Counted from the first letter of the stretch, positions 16,401-24,921 are shown. The stretch is DNA of 64,000 nt from Streptomyces sp. NBC_01217 (GCF_035994185.1 NZ_CP108538.1:7195501-7259500); one strand, 5' to 3'. Translations and numbers: made by a program. Notes: generated by a model from the sequence alone, not told the origin.

Positions 16401-19393
16401 CGGGCCTTCCGTGCGCGCTTGGGCCGCTGGGTGCTTCGCGTTGAGGCAGTCGGGCTCTCGACGTCTCGCATATGTACTTCGTGCGAGGCGGCTCGGCGCC
16501 CTTCCGGGGTGAGGGAGTAGAAGGTGCGGCGTCTGCCTGGGCCGCGGCCTGGTGTGGCTCTGCTCATCCAGGTGTCGTCGTCTTCGAGCCGGCTGGTGAG
16601 CCAGCCGGCTCGTTCGAGCCGCTTGAGTTGGGGATAGACGGTTCCTGCATCGAGCCCGGTGCGGTCGATCACCTCGGCGCCGTAGGACTCTTGCCGCGCT
16701 CGGGCGAGCAGGTCGCGCAGGAGGGCGAGCGTTGGCTTGGTGATGCGGACACGCTCGACCGCGATGTCGTTGAACGGGGTGGGCGGGCCGGGGTTGCGGC
16801 GAACCCGGAACTTGGCATGGGCAGCTTCCAGGACGCGGTCGTCGGGCAGGTCTGAGGTGTCGTCGTGCGGAAGTGAGGCGGTCATCAGAGCCTGGACACG
16901 GTCGGTTTCGAGATGTCGTAGCAGGCGTCGGCCCTGCGGCGTGGGCTGTTGAGGGCGGCCGAAGGCTGCTCTTTCGAAGAGGCTTGCTCCGATGTCGCGT
17001 TCCAGCCGCTGGAACTGTGTGACCAGCGCGTTGGGTTCCGCCCTTAGGTGGTGGGCGGCGCTGTCGAGGGACGGGAAGCGCATGGCGATCTGGAAGCGGT
17101 GGAGGCGGAGCCAGCCGTGAAGTGTGCCTTCGGCGGCGGACCGGACGTCGCGGGGGAGGCTGGTGTCGATCTTGGCGGTCATGACTGTGCGGCTGTGCAC
17201 TCCTGGGGGTCGCAGGGGAACGTTCAGGTGTTTGAGGCGTCGGCGGACGGTTTCGTCTTCGGTGCCGAGCTCTTGGGCGATGTCGAGGGTTGAGCGCTTG
17301 TGGGCGAGGTATTGCTCGCGGAGCCATGTCTCGTTGATGGGGAAGGGCTTGCGGGTGCGGCGGATGGCGAACCCGAGGGTGCGGGCGTGGGCGACGGCGA
17401 TGTGGCGGGGGATGCCGGTTTCCTGAGCGATGTGAGCCAGCGACTTGTCGCCGTCGACGTACTCGCGTTGCAGGAAGGTCGTGGTGAGCACCTTCCTGGC
17501 TTGCTGGTGCAGGCGCCAGGAGCCGAGGCTCGATGACCTGCCCCACTTGCGGGACTCTCGGGGAACCTGTTCGAGTGCGAATCGGATGTGAGTGAGGGTG
17601 GTGTCCAGTTCCCGGGCTGCCTCGCGAGGGGCCCGCTGTTCGGTGATGACGATGCGGCGTACTTCTTCCAGGTCGATGTCATCGAGATGCCGGCCGGGAA
17701 GGTCAAGTCCGTCAGCGCACTCTTGCGGCGGCTCCCAGGTCAGGGGCTCGGCGATGTTCAGGTCGTGCAGGATGCCGATCGCGTGCTGGTGGAGGGCGTC
17801 TCGCTGGTCGAGGGTCAGGGAGGGCGGGAAGGCGAAGTACCGGGAGCGGTCGGATGCCGATCGCAGGACGAGGGGGTGGCGTGGGTCGGTGAGGTCCGCG
17901 CCGGTGAGGAGCTGGTTGAGGTAGCGCTGCGCGTTGAGGAAACGGGGGGCCTGGGTGGTCTTGGCGCTGAGCTGTTCACCGGGCTGAGTGCCGGTGCGGA
18001 AACAGAGTTCGCGCCACTGGTCGGGGCTGATTGGGATCGTGGGGATGAGGCGCCGTCGGCGTTCGTAGTCGATGGGGCTGCCGTGGTCGTCGAGGTGGTG
18101 GGCGAGGTTGCAGAGCGCGGTGAGCACGTCCGGGTGCCCGGACTTGAGGGCTCGCTGCAAGATGACGGTCATGGCGTTCGGCAGGTGCGGTCCCAGCAGG
18201 TCGGTGACTCCGCGTGCCCGCAGGACCGGTTCGCCGGGCAGGAGCAGGAGTGCGGCGGCGATGCCTCGGAATAGGTTCTCCTTCGTTCCCTCTCGGGGAA
18301 TGAGCCGGACTGTCCAGCCGGGCCAGAGAACCTGCGGGACGTGTCGGATGCGTGTGTTCGCGCTGTTCTCGCCGGGTTCGGGGACGCGGGCGCGTGGGGT
18401 GGAGGAGGAGAAGCGGACGCGGTCCAGGGCGCCCATGATCTGATCGCCGGCGTGCAGGAACCGGCGCTGTGTTCCGGGTGAGAGCTGGGACCATTGTTCG
18501 GTTGTCATGCCCCGGGGGATCACCTTGTTCGGGGTGTCGCGCCGGGCCCGCAGTCCTTGGACAACGCGGATGGCGACGGAGTCGTTGGAGGTGTCGAGGA
18601 AAGGCAGAGCCGCGTGGGCGATGACGCCGTTGACGGCGGCGTCGAGCGGCTTGACCCGGTCGGCGGGAGTCCGTGTGGCCAGCGGCCTGTGATGCCAGCG
18701 GTCCCGGACCGTCTGGCCCATCGACTGGATGTCGTTGTCGTTGATCGTGTGCATCAGCCATGGGGTGCACTGGTTCAGGTCGGTCAGGATCGTGTAGGCC
18801 GAGGAGGGGTCGGCAAGCAGAGCGTCGATGCGGTGCTGGGTGGCGAGCAACGGGTGATCGGAGGCCAACGGGAGGAGCTCGGCGCTGGTGAGGTCGGCGC
18901 CGCAGACCGACGCGAGGCGGGATCCGAGTGTGCAGGTTCCAGACGGGAATCGGAGGGTGTGTCCGGGGAGCCTGACGCGTGCCCCTTCGCCGCAGCCGGG
19001 GCAGGTGTCGTGCAGCAGCGATTGGTGGGTGGTGCAGGTGAAGGTCCAGGGCAACCACCACTTCAGCAGCCATCGTCCTTCCCGTTCGGCCAGGCACTGG
19101 GGACAGAACCGGCATCGTCGCTGCCGTCGGGGGCCAAAGGGAAAGTCGCTGCCGATCACCGCGGAATCGAGGCGGGCGGCCGGAAGGCCGGTGCGGGTCT
19201 CCAGCTGGCGCAGAACGGTGGAGGGCAGGTCGCTGACCAGCGGGCGGGTGAGGTAGTGCCGGGGCAGGCGCAGGACGCGCAGGAACGCGGAGAAGGTCAG
19301 ACCGTTGCGGCGGCCCAGTGTCTCCAGCCAGCTGTCCAGACCCTCGCCGGGAAGGAGGGGCATCCGCAGGGGCAGTACTCGCGTCTCTGTCAC
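16397..19393 (-). CDS. tniQ: TniQ/TnsD-like target selector with LysR-like and PadR-like domains
   Basis: A 998-residue protein that should choose the insertion site and pass it to TnsC. The N terminus has the TniQ start (LPLRMPLLPGEGLDSWL) and a zinc-binding set at C94, C97, C100, C120, H123, C131 and C134. Helix-turn-helix candidates follow at about 578-608 (APREAARELDTT), 640-676 (SLAHIAQETGIP) and 690-727 (STLDIAQELGTEDETV). Residues 764-825 resemble a LysR DNA-binding domain (SLDSAAHHLRAEPNALVTQFQRLE cut here as SLDSAAHHL and FQRLERDIGASLFER). Residues 884-970 resemble a PadR winged helix (GLDAGTVYPQLKRLERAGW, YSLTPEGRR). TniQ proteins are often 300-700 residues, so this one is long. Its GTG start overlaps the tnsC stop. 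Confidence 0.88.
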   Translation of the reverse strand: MTETRVLPLRMPLLPGEGLDSWLETLGRRNGLTFSAFLRVLRLPRHYLTRPLVSDLPSTVLRQLETRTGLPAARLDSAVIGSDFPFGPRRQRRCRFCPQCLAEREGRWLLKWWLPWTFTCTTHQSLLHDTCPGCGEGARVRLPGHTLRFPSGTCTLGSRLASVCGADLTSAELLPLASDHPLLATQHRIDALLADPSSAYTILTDLNQCTPWLMHTINDNDIQSMGQTVRDRWHHRPLATRTPADRVKPLDAAVNGVIAHAALPFLDTSNDSVAIRVVQGLRARRDTPNKVIPRGMTTEQWSQLSPGTQRRFLHAGDQIMGALDRVRFSSSTPRARVPEPGENSANTRIRHVPQVLWPGWTVRLIPREGTKENLFRGIAAALLLLPGEPVLRARGVTDLLGPHLPNAMTVILQRALKSGHPDVLTALCNLAHHLDDHGSPIDYERRRRLIPTIPISPDQWRELCFRTGTQPGEQLSAKTTQAPRFLNAQRYLNQLLTGADLTDPRHPLVLRSASDRSRYFAFPPSLTLDQRDALHQHAIGILHDLNIAEPLTWEPPQECADGLDLPGRHLDDIDLEEVRRIVITEQRAPREAARELDTTLTHIRFALEQVPRESRKWGRSSSLGSWRLHQQARKVLTTTFLQREYVDGDKSLAHIAQETGIPRHIAVAHARTLGFAIRRTRKPFPINETWLREQYLAHKRSTLDIAQELGTEDETVRRRLKHLNVPLRPPGVHSRTVMTAKIDTSLPRDVRSAAEGTLHGWLRLHRFQIAMRFPSLDSAAHHLRAEPNALVTQFQRLERDIGASLFERAAFGRPQQPTPQGRRLLRHLETDRVQALMTASLPHDDTSDLPDDRVLEAAHAKFRVRRNPGPPTPFNDIAVERVRITKPTLALLRDLLARARQESYGAEVIDRTGLDAGTVYPQLKRLERAGWLTSRLEDDDTWMSRATPGRGPGRRRTFYSLTPEGRRAASHEVHMRDVESPTASTRSTQRPKRARKAR

Positions 19394-20478
19394 GAGGCAT
19401 CACCAAGCGCAGAGGTGATCTTTCCGTGTGCCATGGTGGCGGCCAGCTGCTGACGTGCCTGTTCGGATGCCTCATCCAGGCGGACCCCGTCGAGCACTTC
19501 ACGGGTGACTGCTTCTGTGCCGGTGCGGATCGCGCGGTAGCAGGCCCGCATGAGGAGAGTGAAGTACGACCCAATGTGCCCGCTGGTGCGTTCGAAGAAG
19601 TAGTCGGCGTTGCGCAGGAGCATCCCGGGTCGGTGATCTGTGAGGACGAGCCGGTGTTCGCTGGTCTTGAGCAGGCTCCGCCAATGGCGGCGGCCCTCGT
19701 CGGTGTCGAGACGGAACGGATCGACACCGAGCCGGGTCCAGCGGCGGGCGGTCTGGGCCAGGGCGACGTTCTTGCCGGTCAGGCCGTCGGCGAAGAACCG
19801 CCGCTCGGCCAGGCCGACGCCAACATAGATGAAGGTGACCGGCAGCTCGTTGGCGAGCCTCTTGAGGTGGTTGGACACGGCCAGGCCGTCGCGGCGGTCC
19901 AGGTCGATGAAGTGAATGTCGTCGATGATGCCGAGCTGGGTCTCGCAGGACAGAACACAGTCAAGGGCGTGACTGGCCAGGGCTGCCGCGTTCGCCCGGT
20001 CGGTGGCCGGGTGGCCGTAGTACTCGCAGATCATCCGGTTTAGGGTTCGCAGGGTGGTGTTGGAAGTCAGGCCGACGCGGAAGACGGGGATGCGTTCGTG
20101 TCCGGCCTCGGTGACCGTGGACAGGCGGCGCATCTGCTGGCGGTCGAATTCGCGGCCGAACAGGTTGGCGATGGTGGTCTTGCCCAGACCCGGCAGTGCG
20201 TCGATCACGGCGGCGGAACGGATGCGGTCACCGTCCTGCCGGTTGCTGGCCACGATCTGCTCAAGTTCGTCGTGGATGCCCGCGAGCTGCGGGGTCTGCA
20301 CGATGCCGAAGTTCGCGTGCCAGTCGTGCCGCGAGTCGTTGTAGTCCTCGGCAGCGGCCTCGCCCAGCGCGGCCAGTTGGACCCGGGTCAGTGTCTCGGG
20401 CCGCTGCCGAGGCGGGGCGTCGGCGAAGCGGCGCCAGCCTTCCTTGCGGGAGAGGCTGAACAGGTTGGGCTGCCTCAT
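19390..20478 (-). CDS. tnsC: TnsC/TniB-like AAA+ transposition regulator
   Basis: A 362-residue AAA+ ATPase expected to link the TniQ-marked target to the TnsAB transposase. It has Walker A ALPGLGKTT (about residues 94-102), Walker B LGIIDDIHFID (182-192), and a sensor region with FIYVGVGLAERRFF, typical of TniB/TnsC proteins. Its size is close to TniB and shorter than Tn7 TnsC (555 residues). The ATG overlaps the tnsB stop (ATGA) and its stop overlaps the tniQ start, so all four transposition genes are translationally coupled. Confidence 0.9.
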   Translation of the reverse strand: MRQPNLFSLSRKEGWRRFADAPPRQRPETLTRVQLAALGEAAAEDYNDSRHDWHANFGIVQTPQLAGIHDELEQIVASNRQDGDRIRSAAVIDALPGLGKTTIANLFGREFDRQQMRRLSTVTEAGHERIPVFRVGLTSNTTLRTLNRMICEYYGHPATDRANAAALASHALDCVLSCETQLGIIDDIHFIDLDRRDGLAVSNHLKRLANELPVTFIYVGVGLAERRFFADGLTGKNVALAQTARRWTRLGVDPFRLDTDEGRRHWRSLLKTSEHRLVLTDHRPGMLLRNADYFFERTSGHIGSYFTLLMRACYRAIRTGTEAVTREVLDGVRLDEASEQARQQLAATMAHGKITSALGDAS

Positions 20479-22520
20479 TCGATCACCTCGAAGGCGTCGG
20501 CGTAGAAGTCGTCACCCTCGGGGACGTCGAACAGTTCGTCTTCCTCGTCGCTGTCTCCGGCCGGCAGTTCAGGCACCAACTTGAGCCCCGGAGGTGTCAG
20601 CGGGCCGGACTGCTCGGGCAACAACGGCAGGGCCAAAGCGCCGCGTTCCGCCGACAGCCGCACTGCCATGCGGCGTTCGCGGCGGTCGGTGACCATGCCC
20701 TGATCCCAGCGGGTCAGAAGATCCGCGAGTGCCTGCGAAGTATCGATGTGCCGGCCCTCGCGTGCGGCCAGACGGCGGGCATAGGCTGCGGCTTCTCCGC
20801 TGAAGGCCATCGTCAGCGCAGGGGCGTGTTCCCAGAGCAGCGGATGCCAGGAGTCGTCTGCCGGGTCCTGGAAGTAGACGAACCGCACGTCATCGGGGTT
20901 GACGTGGATCGGCCACTGCCGCCCGAAACCCGCGTATGGGCTCGGTGCGTTGCGGTAGCCGTCCAGCACCGGCCCGTTGTAACGCAGGCCGTCGACCTCG
21001 ACGCCGTAGTGCTGGATCGTGCGCGGCTTGACCGCGAGGAACTGAAAGGCCAGGTCCGGTGAGGCCGGCATGCGAAGCCGACCGGCGCGGGCCAGACCAA
21101 TGCGCAGCATCTCGAACGGGGACAGCGAAAGCTTCGGCCACTGCGGGATGACCAGTCCGTCGTGTTCACGACGGTGGTAGACCTCCGTGATCCACTCACG
21201 GACGATCTCCTCCACCTCGTGGATGAAGAAGAACGCGGCGTCCTCGACCGCCTGTCCGCGGCTGTGGACGTCGGGCCCTTTGTAGGCGGGAAGATGTTGG
21301 ATCAACCCTTCCCGCAGGGTGCGGAAGAAGCGTTCGACGGTCGGCTTGTCCGTGGGCTTCTTCGGCTGGGCCGGTTGAATGGACATCCCCAGACGAGTGC
21401 AGACCCCGATCACGTGCGCGGACATGAAGGCCCGCCCGTGGTCGATGACCAGCGTCTCCGGCGGACACAGCCCGCGGCCCGGCACGAGTCCGTCCTCGGC
21501 GAACACCACCTCGTCCCACAGCCCGTGGTAAGGCGCCAGCGCGGGCCGGACCGTGTCCTCCAGTGGAGGGCAGACCGCCTCGAACAGCACGGCGGCGACG
21601 TCCACCGCCTTCGTTGAGCAGGCCGTCACCCGCAGGCCGACGATGCAGCGCGAGAACAGGTCCTGGGCGACGGTGAGTTGGAGCGGAACCCAGCGGCAAG
21701 TCACCGGTTCCATGGCATAGATATCCAGGTCCTGAGTGTCGAGCACGACGTACTCACCGGGCCGGGTGGCCCGCAGCCGCCCGTAAGTGCCCTGCGGCCT
21801 CTCGGCGATCGAGCGGCGGGCCTTGGCACTGCCGGAGACCGCGTTCGTGCCCTTGGCCAGCCAGGCGAGCCGGGCGTAGGCCGTGCTCCGGGACGGGACA
21901 GGAACAGTGCCCTTGCCGTACTCGCCGGTCAGCCGTTCCTCGGCCCGGAGCAGCAGGGCCGACCTCGTGGGGGTCGAGCCGGTCACCGACTCGGCCATCA
22001 CCCGGCGTACTGCTTCTTCCCACCGGGGATCGACGCTCGAGGTCCTTCCCGCGCGGGCATCTGCGAGGCCGGCCTCGCCGCTTTCCCGGTAGGCGGTCAG
22101 CCAGCGCTGAAGGGTGCGAGGCGAAATACCCAGCTCAGCGGCCTTGGCCGCAGTCCGGTCCTTCAGCGGGAGATCGGGATCGTATGGGGGCCTCGGCTCG
22201 GTCGGCAGAGCACTGCCGGGGTGCCCGGACCGGTAGCCGCTGAGCACCTCGCGGACGTGCCCTGCGCGTTCCTCCAGTCGCTGACGCTGGCCGGCCGACA
22301 AGGTGGCCAGGAGCATGCCGACCCCGTCCGCGGCGGCCGGTGCGGAATCACTGATCGACCGGGCTCCGGCTGCCAGCCGCCCGAGCGGAACGGAGCTGTA
22401 CTCGCCCGTCCGTTCGTTTCGGACTGTCGTCTGCAGACCCTCAACTTCCACGACCTCGACGACGTCACCGCCGAAAAGGAGCCGGGCCCCCGCGAACAGG
22501 GGCATCGTGTACGTGTTCAT
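20475..22520 (-). CDS. tnsB: TnsB-like DDE transposase
   Basis: A 681-residue Mu/Tn7-type transposase that binds the element ends and joins the 3' ends to target DNA. An N-terminal helix-turn-helix (AAKAAELGISPRTLQRWL, about 124-141) precedes the RNase H-fold core. The catalytic triad is visible as D261 (DTQDLD), D360 (LVIDHGRAF) and E396 (TVERFF), with the classic D-x35-E spacing. A Mu-C-like beta-barrel and an acidic tail (EEDELFDVPEGDD), probably the TnsC contact, follow. Its ATG overlaps the tnsA stop. Confidence 0.93.
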   Translation of the reverse strand: MNTYTMPLFAGARLLFGGDVVEVVEVEGLQTTVRNERTGEYSSVPLGRLAAGARSISDSAPAAADGVGMLLATLSAGQRQRLEERAGHVREVLSGYRSGHPGSALPTEPRPPYDPDLPLKDRTAAKAAELGISPRTLQRWLTAYRESGEAGLADARAGRTSSVDPRWEEAVRRVMAESVTGSTPTRSALLLRAEERLTGEYGKGTVPVPSRSTAYARLAWLAKGTNAVSGSAKARRSIAERPQGTYGRLRATRPGEYVVLDTQDLDIYAMEPVTCRWVPLQLTVAQDLFSRCIVGLRVTACSTKAVDVAAVLFEAVCPPLEDTVRPALAPYHGLWDEVVFAEDGLVPGRGLCPPETLVIDHGRAFMSAHVIGVCTRLGMSIQPAQPKKPTDKPTVERFFRTLREGLIQHLPAYKGPDVHSRGQAVEDAAFFFIHEVEEIVREWITEVYHRREHDGLVIPQWPKLSLSPFEMLRIGLARAGRLRMPASPDLAFQFLAVKPRTIQHYGVEVDGLRYNGPVLDGYRNAPSPYAGFGRQWPIHVNPDDVRFVYFQDPADDSWHPLLWEHAPALTMAFSGEAAAYARRLAAREGRHIDTSQALADLLTRWDQGMVTDRRERRMAVRLSAERGALALPLLPEQSGPLTPPGLKLVPELPAGDSDEEDELFDVPEGDDFYADAFEVIE

Positions 22521-23266
22521 GCCGCCACCCGGATTCGGCTCGCGCGGTTCAGCGGAGCATGCAGGTCGGCGACGAGCCGGCCGGACCAGACCAAGTGCAG
22601 GATGACCGGACGGACGATCTCACACGGCTGCCCGGCCATCGTGGCCTCGATACCGCCGATTGTCGTCTGGCCCGCAGCGGCGTCCAGCACACGTGCGATG
22701 AGTGAAATATCCACCAGGCCGCGGCGCCGGTAGCCGGCCAGGAAGCGGACGTTCTCCACGACGGCAGGCTCGGCCCCCGACCAGGTTTCGTAGACCCAGC
22801 CGCGACGCGAACACACCTGGCGTGTCCAGTCGAACTGTGCGATCACCTTGGGATCCTTCATGCGAGTGGGGGCTTTGACGTCCACGACGGTCGCCAGACC
22901 GTCGGCATGGACGAGGAACAGATCGGGAACATGACGGCGGATGCGCGGGCCGTCTGGGCCGACCAGCTGAAAGGGCTGGGCCGCGATCTCCGTGATCTCG
23001 CTGGCGAAGTCAGCGATCAGGATGCGGGCGAGTTCCAAGCGGCTCTCGTAGGCGACCATCCGGCCTGTTGTCGCGGCGTGATACCAGCCCGAGTAGTGCT
23101 TCCGTCCGCGGTACCAGCGGAACTCGCGTACCGGGAGTCCGCTGGCGACGTCGTCCACCGGAACACGGTCGAGCTCGGCCTCGACGAGCCGCCCGTCGCT
23201 CCGCCGATATGTGGCCCGGACTGTCCGGCTATCTGTCGCGGCATCGTCGCGTGTACCAGTCCGCAT
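22517..23266 (-). CDS. tnsA: TnsA-like endonuclease subunit
   Basis: A 249-residue restriction-like nuclease that should cut the 5' ends of the transposon so that it moves by cut-and-paste. The PD-(D/E)XK motifs are E74/E78 (YESRLE), D115 (HVPDLFL) and the D129-V-K131 triplet, with Q97 between. The remaining C-terminal part (LVDISLIARVLDAA) fits the winged-helix half of TnsA. I place the start at ATG 23266, with GAAGGGG upstream; the frame is open further upstream to 23443, but that part lies within the transposon end repeats. Confidence 0.9.
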   Translation of the reverse strand: MRTGTRDDAATDSRTVRATYRRSDGRLVEAELDRVPVDDVASGLPVREFRWYRGRKHYSGWYHAATTGRMVAYESRLELARILIADFASEITEIAAQPFQLVGPDGPRIRRHVPDLFLVHADGLATVVDVKAPTRMKDPKVIAQFDWTRQVCSRRGWVYETWSGAEPAVVENVRFLAGYRRRGLVDISLIARVLDAAAGQTTIGGIEATMAGQPCEIVRPVILHLVWSGRLVADLHAPLNRASRIRVAA

Positions 23267-23470
23267 GGTCGCCCCTTCGTGTCCGGTGTCTTCGACACCA
23301 GGACACTGGCCGCCACCAGCGCTAGCCTGAGCGGAACAGAGGACAAACCCAACGAAAGACTGGACCGCGGACCGCCAGACTGACGCTGGCGCTGTACCGA
23401 GTGGAGACTCAGCCGGACAAGCCGGGCGACAAGTTGATGACAAGTCACTTGGACAACGACATCTCTATTC

Positions 23471-23485
23471 GGAACCTACAGGCGG
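23471..23485. repeat. Right terminal inverted repeat and target duplication
   Basis: GGAACCTACA (23471-23480) is the inverted copy of the left tip. The next five bases, GGCGG (23481-23485), repeat the left flank. Only 9 bp separate this duplication from the stop codon of the NlpC/P60 gene. Confidence 0.9.
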
Positions 23486-23494
23486 GAGGCGGCG

Positions 23495-24613
23495 TCAGAG
23501 GACGCGGCGGGCGGCGAGAATCGTCCAGTCCTTGATCGGGGTGATCCGGACCGGTTTTGATGTGCGCGGCGCCTCGATCACGAGGCCCTCGCCCATGTAC
23601 ATGCCGACGTGCTCAGGCCGTGCGGCGCTGCCGCGGCTGAAGATCAGGTCACCGGGCTTGAGGTGGGCGGGCGATACCGCCTTACCCTCGTTGACCTGCG
23701 TGTACGTAGTGCGGGTGAGCGTGACGCCGACATGCGCGTACGCCTGCTGCATCAGGCTGGAGCAGTCGCAGCGGCCCATGAGGTCAGGACCATGTGAGTT
23801 CGTGCAGGAGCCGCCCCACTGGTAGAGCGTGCCGAGCTGGTGCATCGCCCAGTCGATGGCCTTGCGCGCCTTCGGATCGGCGTCCTTGGGGATCGCGTAG
23901 CCCTTCGGGACGCTTCCCTCGGGGATGCGGCCGAAGCCGGAGCCGTCCTGGCCCGGCGCGCAGCCGGTCGTACTGGTCGACGGTTGCTTGCCCTGGTCCG
24001 CGTCGTTGCCGCCGCCCGGGAAGGTCTTGGCGATGGCGTCCTGCAGCGCGGTGGCCAGGTTCTCCCACTGCGCGTACGCGTCCGGCAGGCCGGACTTCTG
24101 CACGGCTTGGGCGGCCTGGGTGACGGTCATCTGCTGCCAGCCGCTCACCCTGAGCAAGTGCTTGTAGAACTGCTCGGAGGCGTAGACCGGGTCGCGGATC
24201 TGCTGGGCGCTGCCCCAGCCCTGCGATGGACGCTGCTGGAACAGGCCGAGGGAATCCCTGTCGCCGTAGTTGAGGTTGCGCAGCCGGCTCTCCTGCATCG
24301 CCGTGGCGAGCGCGACGATCTGTCCCTTCTTGGGGACATCGAGCGAGAGGCCGGCGGCCACGATCGTCTGGGCGTTGGGGACCTGCTCGGCGGGCAGATC
24401 AAGGCCCTCGATGTGGACGTTCTTGCCGGACGCCCCGTCGAGGATCTTGGTGACCTGCTCGGCGACCTTGTCCGTGTCGATGTCGGTCAGGCAGCTGCTG
24501 AAGGAGCCGCTGCTCTGCACGGCGTCGGCGGAGGAGGCCAGCATCATGCCGGTGCCGGCGATCAGGATCGGGGAAAGGAAGACGACGCCGATGCCGGCGG
24601 CGAGCGCCTTCAA
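23495..24613 (-). CDS. Bifunctional wall hydrolase (SLT-like + NlpC/P60), transfer operon
   Basis: A 372-residue secreted or membrane-anchored enzyme that should open peptidoglycan for the mating machine. An N-terminal hydrophobic anchor (about 5-28) is followed by a lysozyme/SLT-like domain with the ATAMQESRLRNLNYGDRDSL catalytic-Glu region and LGLFQQRPSQGW, then a linker, then an NlpC/P60 peptidase domain with the nucleophile in CDCSSLMQQAY, a catalytic His in PEHVGMYMG and LKPGDLIFS. The two-domain layout matches VirB1/TcpG-like proteins of Gram-positive conjugation. A TTG start (24613) overlaps a 20-codon upstream frame (TTGA). Its downstream partner genes are now beyond the Tn7-like insertion. 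Confidence 0.88.
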   Translation of the reverse strand: MKALAAGIGVVFLSPILIAGTGMMLASSADAVQSSGSFSSCLTDIDTDKVAEQVTKILDGASGKNVHIEGLDLPAEQVPNAQTIVAAGLSLDVPKKGQIVALATAMQESRLRNLNYGDRDSLGLFQQRPSQGWGSAQQIRDPVYASEQFYKHLLRVSGWQQMTVTQAAQAVQKSGLPDAYAQWENLATALQDAIAKTFPGGGNDADQGKQPSTSTTGCAPGQDGSGFGRIPEGSVPKGYAIPKDADPKARKAIDWAMHQLGTLYQWGGSCTNSHGPDLMGRCDCSSLMQQAYAHVGVTLTRTTYTQVNEGKAVSPAHLKPGDLIFSRGSAARPEHVGMYMGEGLVIEAPRTSKPVRITPIKDWTILAARRVL

Positions 24614-24672
24614 CCGGAGCGGATCGCTCGCCGGTCAGCGTTTTCGGGCAGGGGTGGGTAGCGAGACGTCAT
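24610..24672 (-). CDS. 20-codon upstream ORF coupled to the wall hydrolase gene
   Basis: An ATG at 24672 follows GAAGGACACGCTC and opens a 20-codon frame (MTSRYPPLPENADRRAIRSG). It ends on the TTGA overlap with the NlpC/P60 start. The hydrolase TTG has no clear ribosome site of its own, so this short frame probably delivers ribosomes to it. Whether the peptide itself matters is unknown. Confidence 0.5.
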   Translation of the reverse strand: MTSRYPPLPENADRRAIRSG

Positions 24673-24885
24673 GAGCGTGTCCTTCGGGGTGCGGTGTCCG
24701 GCGTGCCGCGTGCGCGAGGTGTGGTGGAAGGGCGCGGCGGCCGGGGTGGGCGATCGGGACGGGCCGGCGCGGGCGAGTTGCCGCTCGCGCCGCGTGGCCG
24801 GGCCGTGAGCTAGGTGTGCCGAGGCAAGGGGGTACCTCCGTGAGATGTGGCGGAAAGGTAGCCAGCGGCGGTGTGCGCCGGGTGG

Positions 24886-24921
24886 TTCAAAAACAGTAGG
24901 CGCGGATCGGCGGTTGACCAA
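24886..24921 (-). promoter_or_regulatory. Leftward promoter of the transfer operon
   Basis: On the minus strand TTGGTC (24916-24921) and TACTGT (24893-24898) are 17 bp apart, a vegetative-type promoter. Transcription would start near 24886, about 215 bp before the first leftward reading frame. Confidence 0.65.

Larger units (their letters stand above)
15779..23480. mobile_element. Complete Tn7-like transposon (TnsA-TnsB-TnsC-TniQ + acetyltransferase)
   Basis: The element is 7702 bp. Both tips read TGTAGGTTCC inward (15779-15788, and the complement at 23471-23480). A 5-bp direct repeat GGCGG flanks it exactly (15774-15778 and 23481-23485), the duplication length made by Tn7. Repeated TTGTC-type boxes lie inside both ends. 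It carries tnsA, tnsB, tnsC and tniQ as one coupled operon reading away from the TnsA-proximal end, plus one cargo gene. It sits between two genes of a transfer operon, with the TnsA-proximal end next to the 3' end of the NlpC/P60 gene. All genes are open, so it is probably active. Confidence 0.93.

Noticed and set aside
17976..19727. A 583-residue frame overlapping tniQ on the same strand
   Set aside because: Arg/Pro-rich out-of-frame reading of tniQ and the end of tnsC; not a gene.
23267..23443. Extended N terminus for TnsA
   Set aside because: The frame is open, but the ribosome site sits before ATG 23266 and the upstream part overlaps the transposon end with its TnsB-type boxes.
15779..23480. 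CRISPR-associated transposon (CAST)
   Set aside because: TnsA, TnsB, TnsC and TniQ are present, but no cas gene, repeat array or crRNA-like sequence is visible inside the element.
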